NCBI GenBank assembly: GCA_026004675.1
Contig: BPJP01000003.1
Coordinates: forward strand, 124,001-188,000
Direction: 5' to 3'
Length of the DNA: 64,000 bases
Origin: Gemmatales bacterium
Lineage (GTDB): Bacteria > Planctomycetota > Planctomycetia > Gemmatales > Gemmataceae
Shown in pieces: positions 35,537-45,049 of this stretch. The notes beneath the pieces are model-generated. The model searched no databases, was not told the origin of the DNA, and saw only the letters and a list, made by a program, of their open reading frames with translations. The position numbers and the translations under genes are program-made. The stretch's first letter is position 1; each line of letters starts with the position of its first letter.

Positions 35537-36109
35537 GTGAGAGCTGACGAACACCGACTCATTGCGGAGTGCTTGCAGGGCCGAACCGCGGCCTTTGGAG
35601 AGTTGGTGTCTCGTTACCAGGACCGGTTGTACAATGTTATCTACCGTATGGTGGATAACGCGGAAGACGCCCAGGACGTTTTGCAAGAAGCGTTTCTGAG
35701 TGCCTACCAGTCGCTGGGCAGTTTCAAAGGCGATTCGCGGTTTTTTACATGGCTTTATCGTATCGCGGTCAATACCGCGATGAGCCTGAAGCGCAAACAG
35801 CGAGTCGTTTTGAGTCTCGAATATGGTCGGGACGAGGGGAATGGCAAACTGGAGCCTACCGACCAATCGGAATATACCCAGCCTGGTCATTCCCTGGAAA
35901 GGCGCGAGGACGAAGGACGTATCCAGGAGGCGCTGAATCGGTTGTCACCGGAGCATCGAGCAGTCCTCATCTTGAAGGATATGGAAGGCCAAAAGTATGA
36001 GGAGATTGCAGAAGTTCTGGGAGTTCCGGTGGGAACGATTCGGAGTCGACTTCACCGGGCGCGAATGGAACTGCGTGAGATTCTGGATCGCATCGACACG
36101 AGGCAGTGA
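35537..36109 (+). CDS. ECF RNA polymerase sigma factor (RpoE/SigW type)
   Basis: A 190-residue sigma factor. Region 2 is FGELVSRYQDRLYNVIYRMV, DNAEDAQDVLQEAFLSAYQS and SRFFTWLYRIAVNTAMSLKR. Region 4 is SPEHRAVLILKDMEGQKYEE, IAEVLGVPVGTIRSRLHRAR. GTG 35537 is the only sensible start; the ribosome site is weak. A sigma-E-like promoter lies just upstream. The next gene, about 100 bases on, codes for a one-span membrane protein that looks like its anti-sigma factor. Confidence 0.93.
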   Translation: MRADEHRLIAECLQGRTAAFGELVSRYQDRLYNVIYRMVDNAEDAQDVLQEAFLSAYQSLGSFKGDSRFFTWLYRIAVNTAMSLKRKQRVVLSLEYGRDEGNGKLEPTDQSEYTQPGHSLERREDEGRIQEALNRLSPEHRAVLILKDMEGQKYEEIAEVLGVPVGTIRSRLHRARMELREILDRIDTRQ

Positions 36110-36207
36110 GGATTGGGTTGGTTTGTCGTCTTTAGTATTTAATCACGGCTCGAGTGAGAAATGGAAGTTGTTCGACTCGAATAACCTGTGAAGCAAGATG
36201 TTGCAAG

Positions 36208-37548
36208 ATGTTGTCTGACGAAATAATTCGGAAACTGACGGCTTACGTCGATGGCGAGTTGAGCCGGAGCGAGCGCGAAGCCGTTCGGCGATTGGTTCGG
36301 CGATCGACGGAAGCTCGCGCGTTGCTGCAGCAGTTGGAACGAAACGCCTCGGCAGTGCGTCGTCTGCCTCGGCGGACGCTGCCCGCCAACTTCAGCCAGC
36401 GCGTTGTGCGAGCCATCGAAACCCGTAAGCTCCGAATCAGACAGACGCCCGTTTCGGCGTCATCCGGCCCACTCCCGTCGTGGGCCGGTTTTGCTGCTGC
36501 CGCGGCGGTCCTGCTCATCGTCTTTGGCGGCTCATATTTCTACTTCTACACGAATGCAGTTTATCGTCACGAGCGATCGTCCGGAACGATGGCCCAAGAA
36601 ACCGAACGCAACCCTTCGAAGTCGGTCGCTCCCAATCTCTCCCTCCCGAAGGATGGGCCTGAGGAAAAACCGGAAGTTCCCGACAACCATCCGCCGGTGC
36701 CGCCGCCGCTTGAAAAGAAACCGCCAAGAAAAGAGGCGCCGGTCAAGGTTGTCGAGCGTATGCCGAAGCCGGAACCGGAAATCCATAAACCGGAACCCCT
36801 GCCCGAACCTCGGATAGTCAAACTGCAACCGTCCGCCCCACCAGTGGTGGAGTTGACCAAACCCAGCCGAAGGCTTGAAATCTTTCAGGAAATTCCGGAA
36901 CTTCCGGACCTGATCAGCTTGACGCTGCGGGAACTGGAAAAGCGAGACGCGGAAATTCGGCTGCAAGCCGAATTGCAAAAGGTGGATGCCTACCGGGTCG
37001 AGGTTTTTAGCCTGGGTACCACAATCGATTTTGAACGCCTGCGCAAAACCTTTGAGCAGCATAAGATTAGCCTGCTCATCGATGAGATGGCGAAGTATCG
37101 GCTGAGCCGAAAAGGTTTGGTAACCGATATCGCCTTCTACAAAGAGAATCTGACAGCAGAAGAACTCGTTTCGATCTTGAGAGAACTCGGCAAGGCCGAT
37201 CGCAAGCTGGCCGCCGTTGTCATGCCCCTTTCCCAGGACGACCACAAAGAACTATCGAATTTACTGGGCGTTGATCCGGAAAAATTGGGCCCGCCGAAAC
37301 CTTTCGGAGTGGATATCCGCAAACCCATTTCCGAAACAACACTCAAACAATTGCGGACAGCGCCGCCTCGTCCCAAACCAGGGATCGCCTTGCATCCGCG
37401 AAAGGCTTTGGTGGTGGCTGTCAATCCCGTTCGTCCCGACCCCGCGGCGTCGAAAGAAATTCAAGCTTACCTTGAACGCAGGGGAAAACGGCAACCCAAG
37501 ACCATTCAGCAGTTGCTCTTTGTGGTCCGTGGTGTTTCCGGCTCCTAG
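36208..37548 (+). CDS. Probable anti-sigma factor, single-pass membrane protein
   Basis: A 446-residue protein. The N-terminal ~75 residues (IIRKLTAYVDGELSRSEREA, VRRLVRRSTEARALLQQLER) match the cytoplasmic anti-sigma fold without its zinc-binding His/Cys, so it is the non-zinc type. One membrane span at ~92-114 (WAGFAAAAAVLLIVFGGSYF). The outside part begins with a Pro/Lys/Glu-rich stretch (~130-215) and continues with an alpha/beta region of unknown fold. It would hold the upstream ECF factor at the membrane until a signal acts (inference from order and topology). The start ATG 36208 has a weak ribosome site. Confidence 0.8.
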   Translation: MLSDEIIRKLTAYVDGELSRSEREAVRRLVRRSTEARALLQQLERNASAVRRLPRRTLPANFSQRVVRAIETRKLRIRQTPVSASSGPLPSWAGFAAAAAVLLIVFGGSYFYFYTNAVYRHERSSGTMAQETERNPSKSVAPNLSLPKDGPEEKPEVPDNHPPVPPPLEKKPPRKEAPVKVVERMPKPEPEIHKPEPLPEPRIVKLQPSAPPVVELTKPSRRLEIFQEIPELPDLISLTLRELEKRDAEIRLQAELQKVDAYRVEVFSLGTTIDFERLRKTFEQHKISLLIDEMAKYRLSRKGLVTDIAFYKENLTAEELVSILRELGKADRKLAAVVMPLSQDDHKELSNLLGVDPEKLGPPKPFGVDIRKPISETTLKQLRTAPPRPKPGIALHPRKALVVAVNPVRPDPAASKEIQAYLERRGKRQPKTIQQLLFVVRGVSGS

Positions 37549-37736
37549 CTGACAGAAGCCACTCTACACCCCCGTCGGAGCGTCCGGCAAATGGTCGGGT
37601 TCTGGTAGTATCGTTGCCACCATCAGTCGCGGTCCGTAGCCAATCTTTCCAAGTACGGAGTTGTTCTCCCGTTTTGGTGTGTTATGATAGCAGCTGGAAA
37701 TGAGGAACTCGTCTTGACCCTTTCGACAGAATTGCG

Positions 37737-38378
37737 ATGCCTGCACAACTTCTCGCACTCCATGACGGGCCGAGCATCCTTTTAGACAAGCCGATCCTGC
37801 TATTCGGCCGGGATCTCGAATGCGACATCCGGCTGGAATCGCGAAAAATTTCTCGTCGTCATTGTTGCGTCGCACAAATTGGTGACAGTTTGGTAATCCG
37901 AGATTTGGGCAGCACCAACGGCATTCGGATCAATGGGGTGCGCGTCGTAGAAGGTCGGGTCAAAGCGGGAGACGAAATCACCATCGGCAATTTCCGCTAC
38001 CGCATCATCTGGGACGATAACGCTCCTCCGCTTAACCATTTGGAGAAGGAAGTCTACCGCCAAGGGCCAACGGATCGTCCGCCAAACGAAGACGAGGTGT
38101 TAGAAGAATGTGACGAACCGGTACCCTTGAACGAGCCTGAAAATGTCGCCGAAGCGGCAAGGATTGCCCGAGCGAAACCTGCGGAAGGATCGCCGCCGCC
38201 AAAAGCGGGAGCGCATTTTCCCACGCACATTCTTCCAGACGAACTCGAATTGGCACCATCGAGTGACGTAATGCCGCGACCGCCTGTTCAACCACCTGCC
38301 GAAAGCCACAAGCCAGAGCCGCTGAATAGCAAGAACGCCGATTCGGCTTCATCGGCGAATGACAATCTCCAGACTTGA
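37737..38378 (+). CDS. FHA-domain protein
   Basis: A 213-residue protein. Residues ~1-95 are an FHA domain that binds phosphothreonine peptides: ILLFGRDLECDIRLESRKIS, RRHCCVAQIGDSLVIRDLGS and TNGIRINGVRV hold the conserved Gly-Arg, Ser-x-x-His and Asn-Gly. The rest is a Pro/Glu-rich disordered tail. It probably reads the output of Ser/Thr kinases such as those in this window. Its last 30 bases overlap the end of a convergent gene. Confidence 0.88.
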   Translation: MPAQLLALHDGPSILLDKPILLFGRDLECDIRLESRKISRRHCCVAQIGDSLVIRDLGSTNGIRINGVRVVEGRVKAGDEITIGNFRYRIIWDDNAPPLNHLEKEVYRQGPTDRPPNEDEVLEECDEPVPLNEPENVAEAARIARAKPAEGSPPPKAGAHFPTHILPDELELAPSSDVMPRPPVQPPAESHKPEPLNSKNADSASSANDNLQT

Positions 38379-38939
38379 TTCCCCTGGAGCAATGCGCTGC
38401 ACCTGGGCTTCGCGTTGGTCTACTTGCCAGGTGAATTCATCAGCCAATTGCAACCTCAAGCTTTCACCACGGCGCAGCGAGTAGGTCTGCCCGGCCACTT
38501 TGAGCGTTAAATCTCGCTGACTCAAGTTCCAGAAGCCAACGCCGTGCTTTTCTTCAACGTGGCGGCCTGCCGGTTGGCCCGAGGCGTACACATCGTAGAA
38601 CCCCGGACCGGCAGCGGACGTATTTGGTTTCTCGGTCACGATTGGTTGCGGACGCAAGGGCGGCTCGGAAGTCGCCTGTCTTGGCATGGGGCCGGTCGAC
38701 GGTCCGGCTGGACGCGGTGCGGCAAAGTTCGCCGCCGGCTGGCTGGGCACGCACGCCGGGGCGGCAGGCACAACATACATCGGTATCGGAACGGAATAAC
38801 TCTCCCAAACCGGATAAAAAACAGGATAGTAATAGTAACTGGTGCGTGCGTGCCACCACGGAAAGATGATCCCTCGAGCGAGGCTCTCTGCCGGAAAGAG
38901 GCCCAACACCAACAGACAAAGCCATCCATAAACTCGCAT
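38349..38939 (-). CDS. Secreted hypothetical protein with Pro-rich linker
   Basis: A 196-residue protein from ATG 38939 (AAGGAG upstream). Signal peptide (WLCLLVLGLFPAESLA), then a Tyr-rich segment (TSYYYYPVFYPVWESYSVPI), a Pro-rich linker, and a C-terminal beta domain of ~70 residues (VGFWNLSQRDLTLKVAGQTY, SLRRGESLRLQLADEFTWQV). No family recognised. It follows a small membrane protein gene on the same strand by 21 bases and overlaps the FHA gene tail to tail. Confidence 0.7.
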   Translation of the reverse strand: MRVYGWLCLLVLGLFPAESLARGIIFPWWHARTSYYYYPVFYPVWESYSVPIPMYVVPAAPACVPSQPAANFAAPRPAGPSTGPMPRQATSEPPLRPQPIVTEKPNTSAAGPGFYDVYASGQPAGRHVEEKHGVGFWNLSQRDLTLKVAGQTYSLRRGESLRLQLADEFTWQVDQREAQVQRIAPGESSLEIVIRR

Positions 38940-38960
38940 GCCGTCTCCTTCTCGACTTGT

Positions 38961-39227
38961 CTATGTCATCCTTTTGCGTTTCAGGCTGAAAGGGCTGTCG
39001 AAATCCTCATCCAAACCCAGGCCCATCGCCAAGATCGCAACCAACACATGTTTGGCAACGACCAGGCCGACCATGCCCGGTACGTAGCCGTACGTCAACA
39101 GCCACACCGAACCGAACACGGTCATGGCAGTCAAGCACAAAATCTGCAACTTTCGCTCCAGACGATGGAGTCCGCCATCGTCATGGACCGCAATTTGGGG
39201 CGGTTTGCGGGGAGGTGCATTGATCAT
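38961..39227 (-). CDS. Small two-span membrane protein
   Basis: An 88-residue protein. A basic N-terminal tail (APPRKPPQIAVHDDGGLHRL) precedes two hydrophobic segments (LCLTAMTVFGSVWLLTYGYV and VGLVVAKHVLVAILAMGLGL). A charged tail follows. ATG 39227 or TTG 39233 may be the start; no ribosome site is clear. It lies between asd and a secreted-protein gene on the same strand. Function unknown. Confidence 0.6.
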   Translation of the reverse strand: MINAPPRKPPQIAVHDDGGLHRLERKLQILCLTAMTVFGSVWLLTYGYVPGMVGLVVAKHVLVAILAMGLGLDEDFDSPFSLKRKRMT

Positions 39228-39319
39228 TGGCAAACCCGATCATTCGGCAAAGTTTGCTTGACTTTATCACACCCGAGCTTGTCCAACAAGTATCTGCCGA
39301 TGGCTGGGCCGGTTCCGCG

Positions 39320-40343
39320 TCACGATGGCAGCAGATTGCGCTTAAGCAACAGTTCGGCAATCTGGATAGCGTTGGTCGCTGCTCCTTTTCGAAGGTTGTC
39401 CGCGACAACCCAAATGTTGAGACCATGAGGAACGGAGGGGTCTTTGCGAATGCGGCCAACAAACACTTCGTCTTTGCCGGCAGCCGCCAAAGCCAACGGT
39501 ACCTCTCCCTTGTTCGGATCATCCACGACGATGACGCCGGGAGCACGGCGAAGGGCGTCCCTCGCTTCTTCAACCGAAATCGGCTGATGGAATTCGATAT
39601 TGACCGCCTCGGAGTGACCGATGCGGACGGGAACGCGCGCCGTCGTGACGGAAACCTGGATCGACTCGTCCCCCATGATCTTTCGGGTTTCGCGGATCAT
39701 CTTCCATTCTTCTTCGCAGTAGCCTTCGTCGCCGGCTTTCCAGTCATGCGGCAGAACATTTCCCGCCAGCTGGGCAGCGTGTTCCTTGGCTGGCGGAACA
39801 GGTTCGCCTCGGCCGAGTGCCTGGACCTGCGTATCCAGTTCGAAAAGCGCTTTGGCCCCTTTGCCCGACGACGCCTGATAGGTCGCTACCACGATGCGCT
39901 TGATTCTTGCCAGATCGTGCAGCGGCTTGAGCGCCACCACCATTTGAATCGTGGAACAATTGGGATTAGCGACAATCCCCTTGGGAATGTGATTCAAAGC
40001 ATCGGAGTTCACTTCGGGAACGACCAACGGAACGTCCGGGTCCATCCGCCAGGCGCTGGAGTTGTCGACAACGATCGCCCCTGCCTTGGCCGCAATCGGG
40101 CTGTACTCTCGGCTGATGCTGGCCGGCGTACTCGAGAGAACCAGGTTGATGCCCTGATAGGCTTCGGGACAAATCGGTTCGACGGGAATCGTTTTTCCTT
40201 TGAACTCGATCGTTTTCCCCCGCGCTGCGTTTGGAAGCGAGAAACTTGATGGACTGGAGCGGAAAATCGCGCTCCACCAACACTTGTCGCATGATTTCGC
40301 CGACTGCGCCCGTCGCGCCGACAACCGCAACACGAGGTAACAC
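39320..40343 (-). CDS. asd: Aspartate-semialdehyde dehydrogenase (one apparent frameshift)
   Basis: Asd reduces aspartyl phosphate to aspartate semialdehyde on the way to lysine, diaminopimelate, threonine and methionine. GTG 40343 has AAGGA upstream and begins [20 protein letters not shown] (NADP-binding loop), then [13 protein letters not shown]. The frame then breaks and continues as [20 protein letters not shown]. Five C at 40217-40221 need to be four for one protein of ~340 residues. The catalytic cysteine is in [20 protein letters not shown], and the substrate-binding part is [15 protein letters not shown]. Asd is normally essential, which favours a sequence error over a dead gene. Confidence 0.9.
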
Positions 40344-40388
40344 GATCGTTTCCTTTCCTGATAAAAGGCCGGGTATCTGCTTCAGACG

Positions 40389-40394
40389 ATTATA
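40389..40394 (-). promoter_or_regulatory. -10 element upstream of asd
   Basis: TATAAT on the minus strand, 45 bases before the asd start. A weak -35 (TTATGC) lies 18 bases further up. Confidence 0.4.
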
Positions 40395-40537
40395 GACGGG
40401 CTGAGGCAAAATGCATAAGGCCCGGTGATTTCTCTGAAAAAATTTTGTTCGTCATGGTCAGGATGGACTGCCCAGTTTCCTGAATTACCCATGCTGTGCG
40501 ACTGCTGCTGCCAACGCAGGCGTGTCCTGTTTCGCCA

Positions 40538-40546
40538 TGATACAAT
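40538..40546 (+). promoter_or_regulatory. Extended -10 upstream of smpB
   Basis: TGATACAAT (TG, one base, TACAAT) about 50 bases before the smpB start; no clear -35. Confidence 0.35.
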
Positions 40547-40596
40547 GGCTGCTAAGAGATGTTCTCGCCAACGTGGGAATCTGCTACGATCTGTTC

Positions 40597-41085
40597 ATGG
40601 CCAAGACGAAGAAACAGCGCGACGACAGCGAAGGCATTAAGCTGATTTGCCGGAACAAAAAGGCATACCACGAATACACCATTTTGGATCGCCTGGAATG
40701 TGGTCTGGTATTGACCGGCACCGAGGTCAAGAGCTTGCGCGAAGGTGGTGGCAGCATTGAAGATGCGTATGCGAAGGTCGAAGACGGCGAAGTCTGGCTG
40801 ATCGGCAGCGATATTCCCGAATACACGATGGGAAATCGTTTGAACCACAAACCCAAAAGGAAGCGCAAGCTGCTGCTGCACGCCCGCGAAATCCAGAAAT
40901 TCGCTTCGAAAGCGACGGAACGCGGCTTAACGCTCGTGCCGTTGCGCATGTATTTTCGACGGGGGCTGGCCAAGGTCGAGTTGGCTGTGGCGCGAGGACG
41001 GCAACTGCACGACAAGCGTGAAGCAAAAAAGAAGTCAGAAGCGCAACGCGAGATCAAACGCGAACTTTCCCAACGTCGGCGTTGA
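40597..41085 (+). CDS. smpB: SsrA-binding protein SmpB
   Basis: A 162-residue protein that carries tmRNA to stalled ribosomes. Visible family features: LICRNKKAYHEYTILDRLEC, GLVLTGTEVKSLREGGGSIE, DAYAKVEDGEVWLIGSDIPE, LLLHAREI, and the basic C-terminal tail DKREAKKKSEAQREIKREL. ATG 40597 gives the usual length; the open frame upstream is not conserved. No tmRNA gene was recognised nearby. Confidence 0.95.
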   Translation: MAKTKKQRDDSEGIKLICRNKKAYHEYTILDRLECGLVLTGTEVKSLREGGGSIEDAYAKVEDGEVWLIGSDIPEYTMGNRLNHKPKRKRKLLLHAREIQKFASKATERGLTLVPLRMYFRRGLAKVELAVARGRQLHDKREAKKKSEAQREIKRELSQRRR

Positions 41086-41158
41086 GGGGCGGGCCGATCC
41101 GTCGAAATGCCTGCGCCCGCATCCGACGGTTGGGCAACACTGTCATGGAGGACAGGCT

Positions 41159-42175
41159 GTGCGCATTCTTGCCCTGGTCGAAAGTATCGAACATGTCTGC
41201 TGCCGGTATCGGCTGAAAGCATTTGCCGACCCGCTGGCCCAGGCTGGCTACGCTTTAGAGTTTTCTTCGTTTCCCGAGCAACCCTGGGGATGGTTTCGGT
41301 TGCAGCGGCGCCTGCGCGATTTCCAGGGAGTGATCGTGCAGCGCAAACTGCTGCACCGCTGGCAATGTCGGCAACTGCAAGGCAAGAACCGCTTTCTCAT
41401 TTTCGACTTCGACGATGCCGTCTACGCCCGGGATTCCTATTCGCCCAAAGGGATTCGGAGCCGCCGCCGACAACGACGTTTTGAAACAATGATTCGGCTG
41501 GCGGACGCGGTCGTTGCCGGCAACGAGTTTCTTGCCTTGCACGCCCTGCAATCAAGCCCTTACGATCACGTTTTCGTGATTCCCACTTGTGTCGATCCGC
41601 GACGTTACTCGCTGGCCCAGCATCGGAGCGCTGACAACGTCCATCTGGTCTGGATCGGTTCGTCGAGTACTTTGCAGGGGCTAGAAAGAATCAAACCGAT
41701 GCTGGATGATTTGGGACGGTGTTTTCCGAATTTGCGTTTGAAATTGATCTGCGACCGATTTTTTTCGTTGCCGAATCTGCAAACGGTGCCGCACCGCTGG
41801 AACGATGCCGAAGAAACGACTTTGTTGGCTGACAGCGACATTGGCATCAGCTGGATTCCGGACGACGAATGGAGCCGGGGCAAATGCGGGCTGAAAATCC
41901 TGCAATATATGGCGGCAGGACTGCCGGTCGTGACCAATCCGGTAGGCGTTCACGGGCAGTTGGTGCAGGACGGCGTCCACGGCTATCTCGCCAACTCGTT
42001 TCGGGATTGGAAAGAAGCTCTTGGCCGACTGGCGAGTGACCCGGCGTTGCGCCGCCGATTGGGTTGGAATGGCCGAAAACGAGTCGAAAGGCAGTATAGT
42101 GTTGCGGTCGGTTCCCACAGCTGGCTGATGCTCCTTGAATGGTTGGCACGAAAGAAACTTCGCCGAAGCGCTTAG
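41159..42175 (+). CDS. Glycosyltransferase, GT4-like
   Basis: A 338-residue GT-B fold transferase. GTG 41159 has a clear GGAGG 7 bases upstream and begins VRILALVESIEHVCCRYRLK. The middle has LIFDFDDAVYAR and VAGNEFLALHAL. The C-terminal half carries the donor-site pattern HLVWIGSSSTLQGLERIKPM, DIGISWIPDDEW and KCGLKILQYMAAGLPVVTNP, with VGVHGQLVQDGVHGYL. It probably adds a sugar to a lipid or surface glycan. The WaaP-like gene downstream fits with cell-envelope glycan building (inference). Confidence 0.87.
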   Translation: MRILALVESIEHVCCRYRLKAFADPLAQAGYALEFSSFPEQPWGWFRLQRRLRDFQGVIVQRKLLHRWQCRQLQGKNRFLIFDFDDAVYARDSYSPKGIRSRRRQRRFETMIRLADAVVAGNEFLALHALQSSPYDHVFVIPTCVDPRRYSLAQHRSADNVHLVWIGSSSTLQGLERIKPMLDDLGRCFPNLRLKLICDRFFSLPNLQTVPHRWNDAEETTLLADSDIGISWIPDDEWSRGKCGLKILQYMAAGLPVVTNPVGVHGQLVQDGVHGYLANSFRDWKEALGRLASDPALRRRLGWNGRKRVERQYSVAVGSHSWLMLLEWLARKKLRRSA

Positions 42176-42238
42176 CGAAACCGTTTCTTGTCTGACCTTC
42201 CGGCATTTTCATGTTTCTTACTATTGGCTGTGGTCTAA

Positions 42239-43903
42239 ATGGCGGAACGAGACTGGATTTGCTGCACGACGAATCGAACCCGTTGGCTGGTCCGGCCCGA
42301 TCTACGTGACCTTCTCCTGGGTGCCGACGGCCTCTTGCTCGACGATTGGCTGCGGACCGGCCGAGCGGACCGCGTCAAACATGGTCCGCACCGGACAGTT
42401 TATCGGGTTCGGCTGCCTCAGATCGAGTTTTTCGTCAAACAAAATCGGCTGGTGGACGTTCGCAGCCGACTTCGCCAACTCGTTCGGCCTGCCAAATCAC
42501 GCATCGAATTCGAAAAAGCTTTGGAAATCTCCCGCCGGGGCATTCCGACTATCTGCCCGATCGCACTAGGCGAACCCGTTACGTGCCTCGACCGGGCCGA
42601 CAGTTTTCTTTTGACAGAGAACCTCGCTGGCGCTCTGCCATTAAGCGACTTGATCGAGAAAATCCTTCCTGGGTATTCGTATCGAAGGCAGGTGCGAATA
42701 CGCCATCAACTAAGCCATGATTTGGCGCGCTTCCTTTGCCGAATGCACGATGCCGGCGTCGCCCACTTCGATTTGCACGCCGGCAACCTGCTGGTTCGAC
42801 TTTCGGCCGACGATGTTCCGGAATTGTTTTTGATCGATTTGCATGCCGTCCAAGTTGGTTCGCCGTTGACGTGGCGACAACGCCGGGAAAATCTCGTTCT
42901 TCTCAATCGGTGGTTTGCATTGCGGGTGTCGCGATCGGATCGTCTGCGTTTTTGGCGAGCATATGACAGGCAGGACACCGGTCGAAACGAGCGTGCTCTG
43001 CTGGTAGAGAAAGCCACGCTTGCGTCCAATCTTGATTTCTGGAGGCAACGCGATCGTCGCTGTTGTGCTACCAATCGCTACTACCGGCGTGTTCGGGCGG
43101 CCGGCATTTGCGGTTTTGCCGTTCGTGATTTGGACACGGCAGTTGTGAAAGAAATCGTTCGCGACCCCGACGCTCTTTTCGATCGCCCCGATTGCCGGTT
43201 TCTGAAAGATTCGCCCACATCAACGGTGGCGGAAGTGACGCTCCGATGCGGCGACGGTTGGAAGCGGTTCATTTACAAACGTTTTCGTGTGAAAAAGTGG
43301 CTGGATGTTTACAAACGCTCGCTGGGACATTCGCCTGCTTTGCGTTCGTGGATTTTCGGCCACGGTTTGCGGGAACGCCGACTGCCCACTCCTCGACCAT
43401 GGCTCGTTCTGGAGCGAAGGTGCTTCGCTTTTCGAGGCACCGGCTATCTGTTGACCGAAAAACTGGAACAGACCCTGGACCTGCGAACCTTCTTGGACGC
43501 TGCCTCCACGACCGTGAGGCGCGAGTTGGTTGAACGAATCGCGCGTCTCGTTTGGGAACTGCACCGACGACGGCTATCGCAACGCGACCTGAAAGCGGCA
43601 AACATCCTTGTCAAGGCGCAAGTGAATGGAGAGGCATCCGATATCTGGTTCATCGATCTGGTTGGGTTTCGACGCCATCGCAAACTAAGGCGACGTTGCC
43701 GAATTCAGAATCTGGCCCGGCTAAACGCCAGTTTTCACAACTCGGCCAAGTTGAACAGAACAGATAGACTGCGCTTTTTGCGCACCTATTTGCAATGGGG
43801 CTTGCGTGGCAAAACGGGCTGGAAACGCTGGTGGCGGCAAATCGAACAAGCCACCCAGAAAAAAATCGACCGCAATCTCCGAAATCGGCGTCCGCTCGCC
43901 TGA
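42239..43903 (+). CDS. Tandem WaaP/Kdo kinase-like protein
   Basis: A 554-residue protein with two kinase-like domains of the lipopolysaccharide core kinase (WaaP/InaA/KdkA) type. The first, ~25-260, has VKHGPHRTVYRVRL, FFVKQNRLVD (lysine), HDAGVAHFDLHAGNLLV (catalytic loop) and LFLIDLHAV (metal-binding Asp). The second, ~320-540, has FIYKRFRVKKWLDVYKRSLG, LHRRRLSQRDLKAANILV and IWFIDLVGF. Both appear to keep catalytic Asp and Asn. It is likely to phosphorylate a sugar of lipid A core or another surface glycan. Two complete domains in one chain is unusual. It follows a glycosyltransferase by 63 bases. The start ATG 42239 lacks a good ribosome site. Confidence 0.8.
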   Translation: MAERDWICCTTNRTRWLVRPDLRDLLLGADGLLLDDWLRTGRADRVKHGPHRTVYRVRLPQIEFFVKQNRLVDVRSRLRQLVRPAKSRIEFEKALEISRRGIPTICPIALGEPVTCLDRADSFLLTENLAGALPLSDLIEKILPGYSYRRQVRIRHQLSHDLARFLCRMHDAGVAHFDLHAGNLLVRLSADDVPELFLIDLHAVQVGSPLTWRQRRENLVLLNRWFALRVSRSDRLRFWRAYDRQDTGRNERALLVEKATLASNLDFWRQRDRRCCATNRYYRRVRAAGICGFAVRDLDTAVVKEIVRDPDALFDRPDCRFLKDSPTSTVAEVTLRCGDGWKRFIYKRFRVKKWLDVYKRSLGHSPALRSWIFGHGLRERRLPTPRPWLVLERRCFAFRGTGYLLTEKLEQTLDLRTFLDAASTTVRRELVERIARLVWELHRRRLSQRDLKAANILVKAQVNGEASDIWFIDLVGFRRHRKLRRRCRIQNLARLNASFHNSAKLNRTDRLRFLRTYLQWGLRGKTGWKRWWRQIEQATQKKIDRNLRNRRPLA

Positions 43904-44041
43904 TTTGCTCTGGCATTGCAAGGATGCGGCGCGTACAATCCCGGCCCGCGCTTCCATGGGGGCGGACCGTCCTTCTTTGAGCACCCGACACGAACGACAG
44001 CAACACATAAACTTTTAATTCTGCTTCGGCCAATTTGACTC

Positions 44042-44872
44042 ATGTTTCCATTGCGTAAATCATTGGTTGTTCTTGGCCTGATTGCTGGCTGCAATTCCAT
44101 GGCCTTGAAACAAGAACACGGCACCGTCAACGCCATTCAAGTCCCGGATGCGCCCCCAACGCCAGGCAAACATTCGTTGCGGGTATCCCATTTCATGTTT
44201 CTTTCGGATTTCGAACTGGATGCCAGGCATCCACTGTTCAAAGAACTTGGCGAGTTTCCGGATCAAGTATACGGCGAATTGAAATTGCCGCACCTGGACA
44301 CGATCGTCCTCGTCTATCTCTTCGAAAACAAGAGGAAATACGAGGACTACATGGCGGCACGTTATCCGTCGTTGCCGAACCGACGTGCGTTTTTCGTGGC
44401 CCAGCCGCGTACCATTGGCGGAGCCGAAGACCTGCTCGTTTATACCTATTGGGGAGACCGGATTCAGGAGGATTTGCGCCACGAGCTGACGCACGCTCTC
44501 TTGCACGGTGTGTTGAAGGACGTGCCGCTATGGTTGGACGAGGGATTGGCCGAGTACTTCGAAACGCCGCCGGCAGCCAAAGGCGTCAACAGACAGCATC
44601 TCGAACAGATCAAACAGTTGCCATTTCGCCCCGATTTGGTACGCCTGGAACGTTTGGAAAGCGTCCAGCAAATGGCTCCTGCCGAGTATCGCGAGGCTTG
44701 GGCGTGGGTTCACTTGATGCTTCAGGGACCGCCCGCGATCCGGCAGGTATTGCTCGACTATCTGCAAGCGTTGCGTACGAATCCCAAACCCGGTTCGCTC
44801 AGTCAGCGTCTGGCGAACATTTCACCTCGAACTGGCCAGATGCTGGTTGAACATTTGGCTCGCCTGCCATGA
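44042..44872 (+). CDS. Lipoprotein with HExxH metallopeptidase motif (DUF1570-like)
   Basis: A 276-residue protein. The N-terminus has a lipobox, VVLGLIAGC, so it is a lipoprotein with Cys17 as the anchor. The central DLRHELTHALLHGVLKDVPL followed by WLDEGLAEYFET is a gluzincin-type zinc protease site: HExxH with the downstream Glu. The rest is not similar to a named protease. Planctomycete DUF1570 proteins share this layout. The substrate is unknown. It stands alone between the WaaP-like gene and nfi. Confidence 0.8.
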   Translation: MFPLRKSLVVLGLIAGCNSMALKQEHGTVNAIQVPDAPPTPGKHSLRVSHFMFLSDFELDARHPLFKELGEFPDQVYGELKLPHLDTIVLVYLFENKRKYEDYMAARYPSLPNRRAFFVAQPRTIGGAEDLLVYTYWGDRIQEDLRHELTHALLHGVLKDVPLWLDEGLAEYFETPPAAKGVNRQHLEQIKQLPFRPDLVRLERLESVQQMAPAEYREAWAWVHLMLQGPPAIRQVLLDYLQALRTNPKPGSLSQRLANISPRTGQMLVEHLARLP

Positions 44873-45049
44873 TCGCTGATAGACGAAACATCGCCCAGAC
44901 CAGCGGATTTTCTGGTTCTGTGGCAAGCAAGTGTTTGCTCGCAAGCGTCGCATCAAATATCTTGACGGGGAGGACTGCCCCACGAACTTCGCTTCAGGCA
45001 AGGAAGCGGCAAGCCAAACCTCTTGTCATGGTCGTTTGCAACGACGATG

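Noticed and set aside
37564-37875. 103-codon minus-strand frame between the anti-sigma and FHA genes
   Set aside because: Overlaps the FHA start, has no ribosome site or domain.
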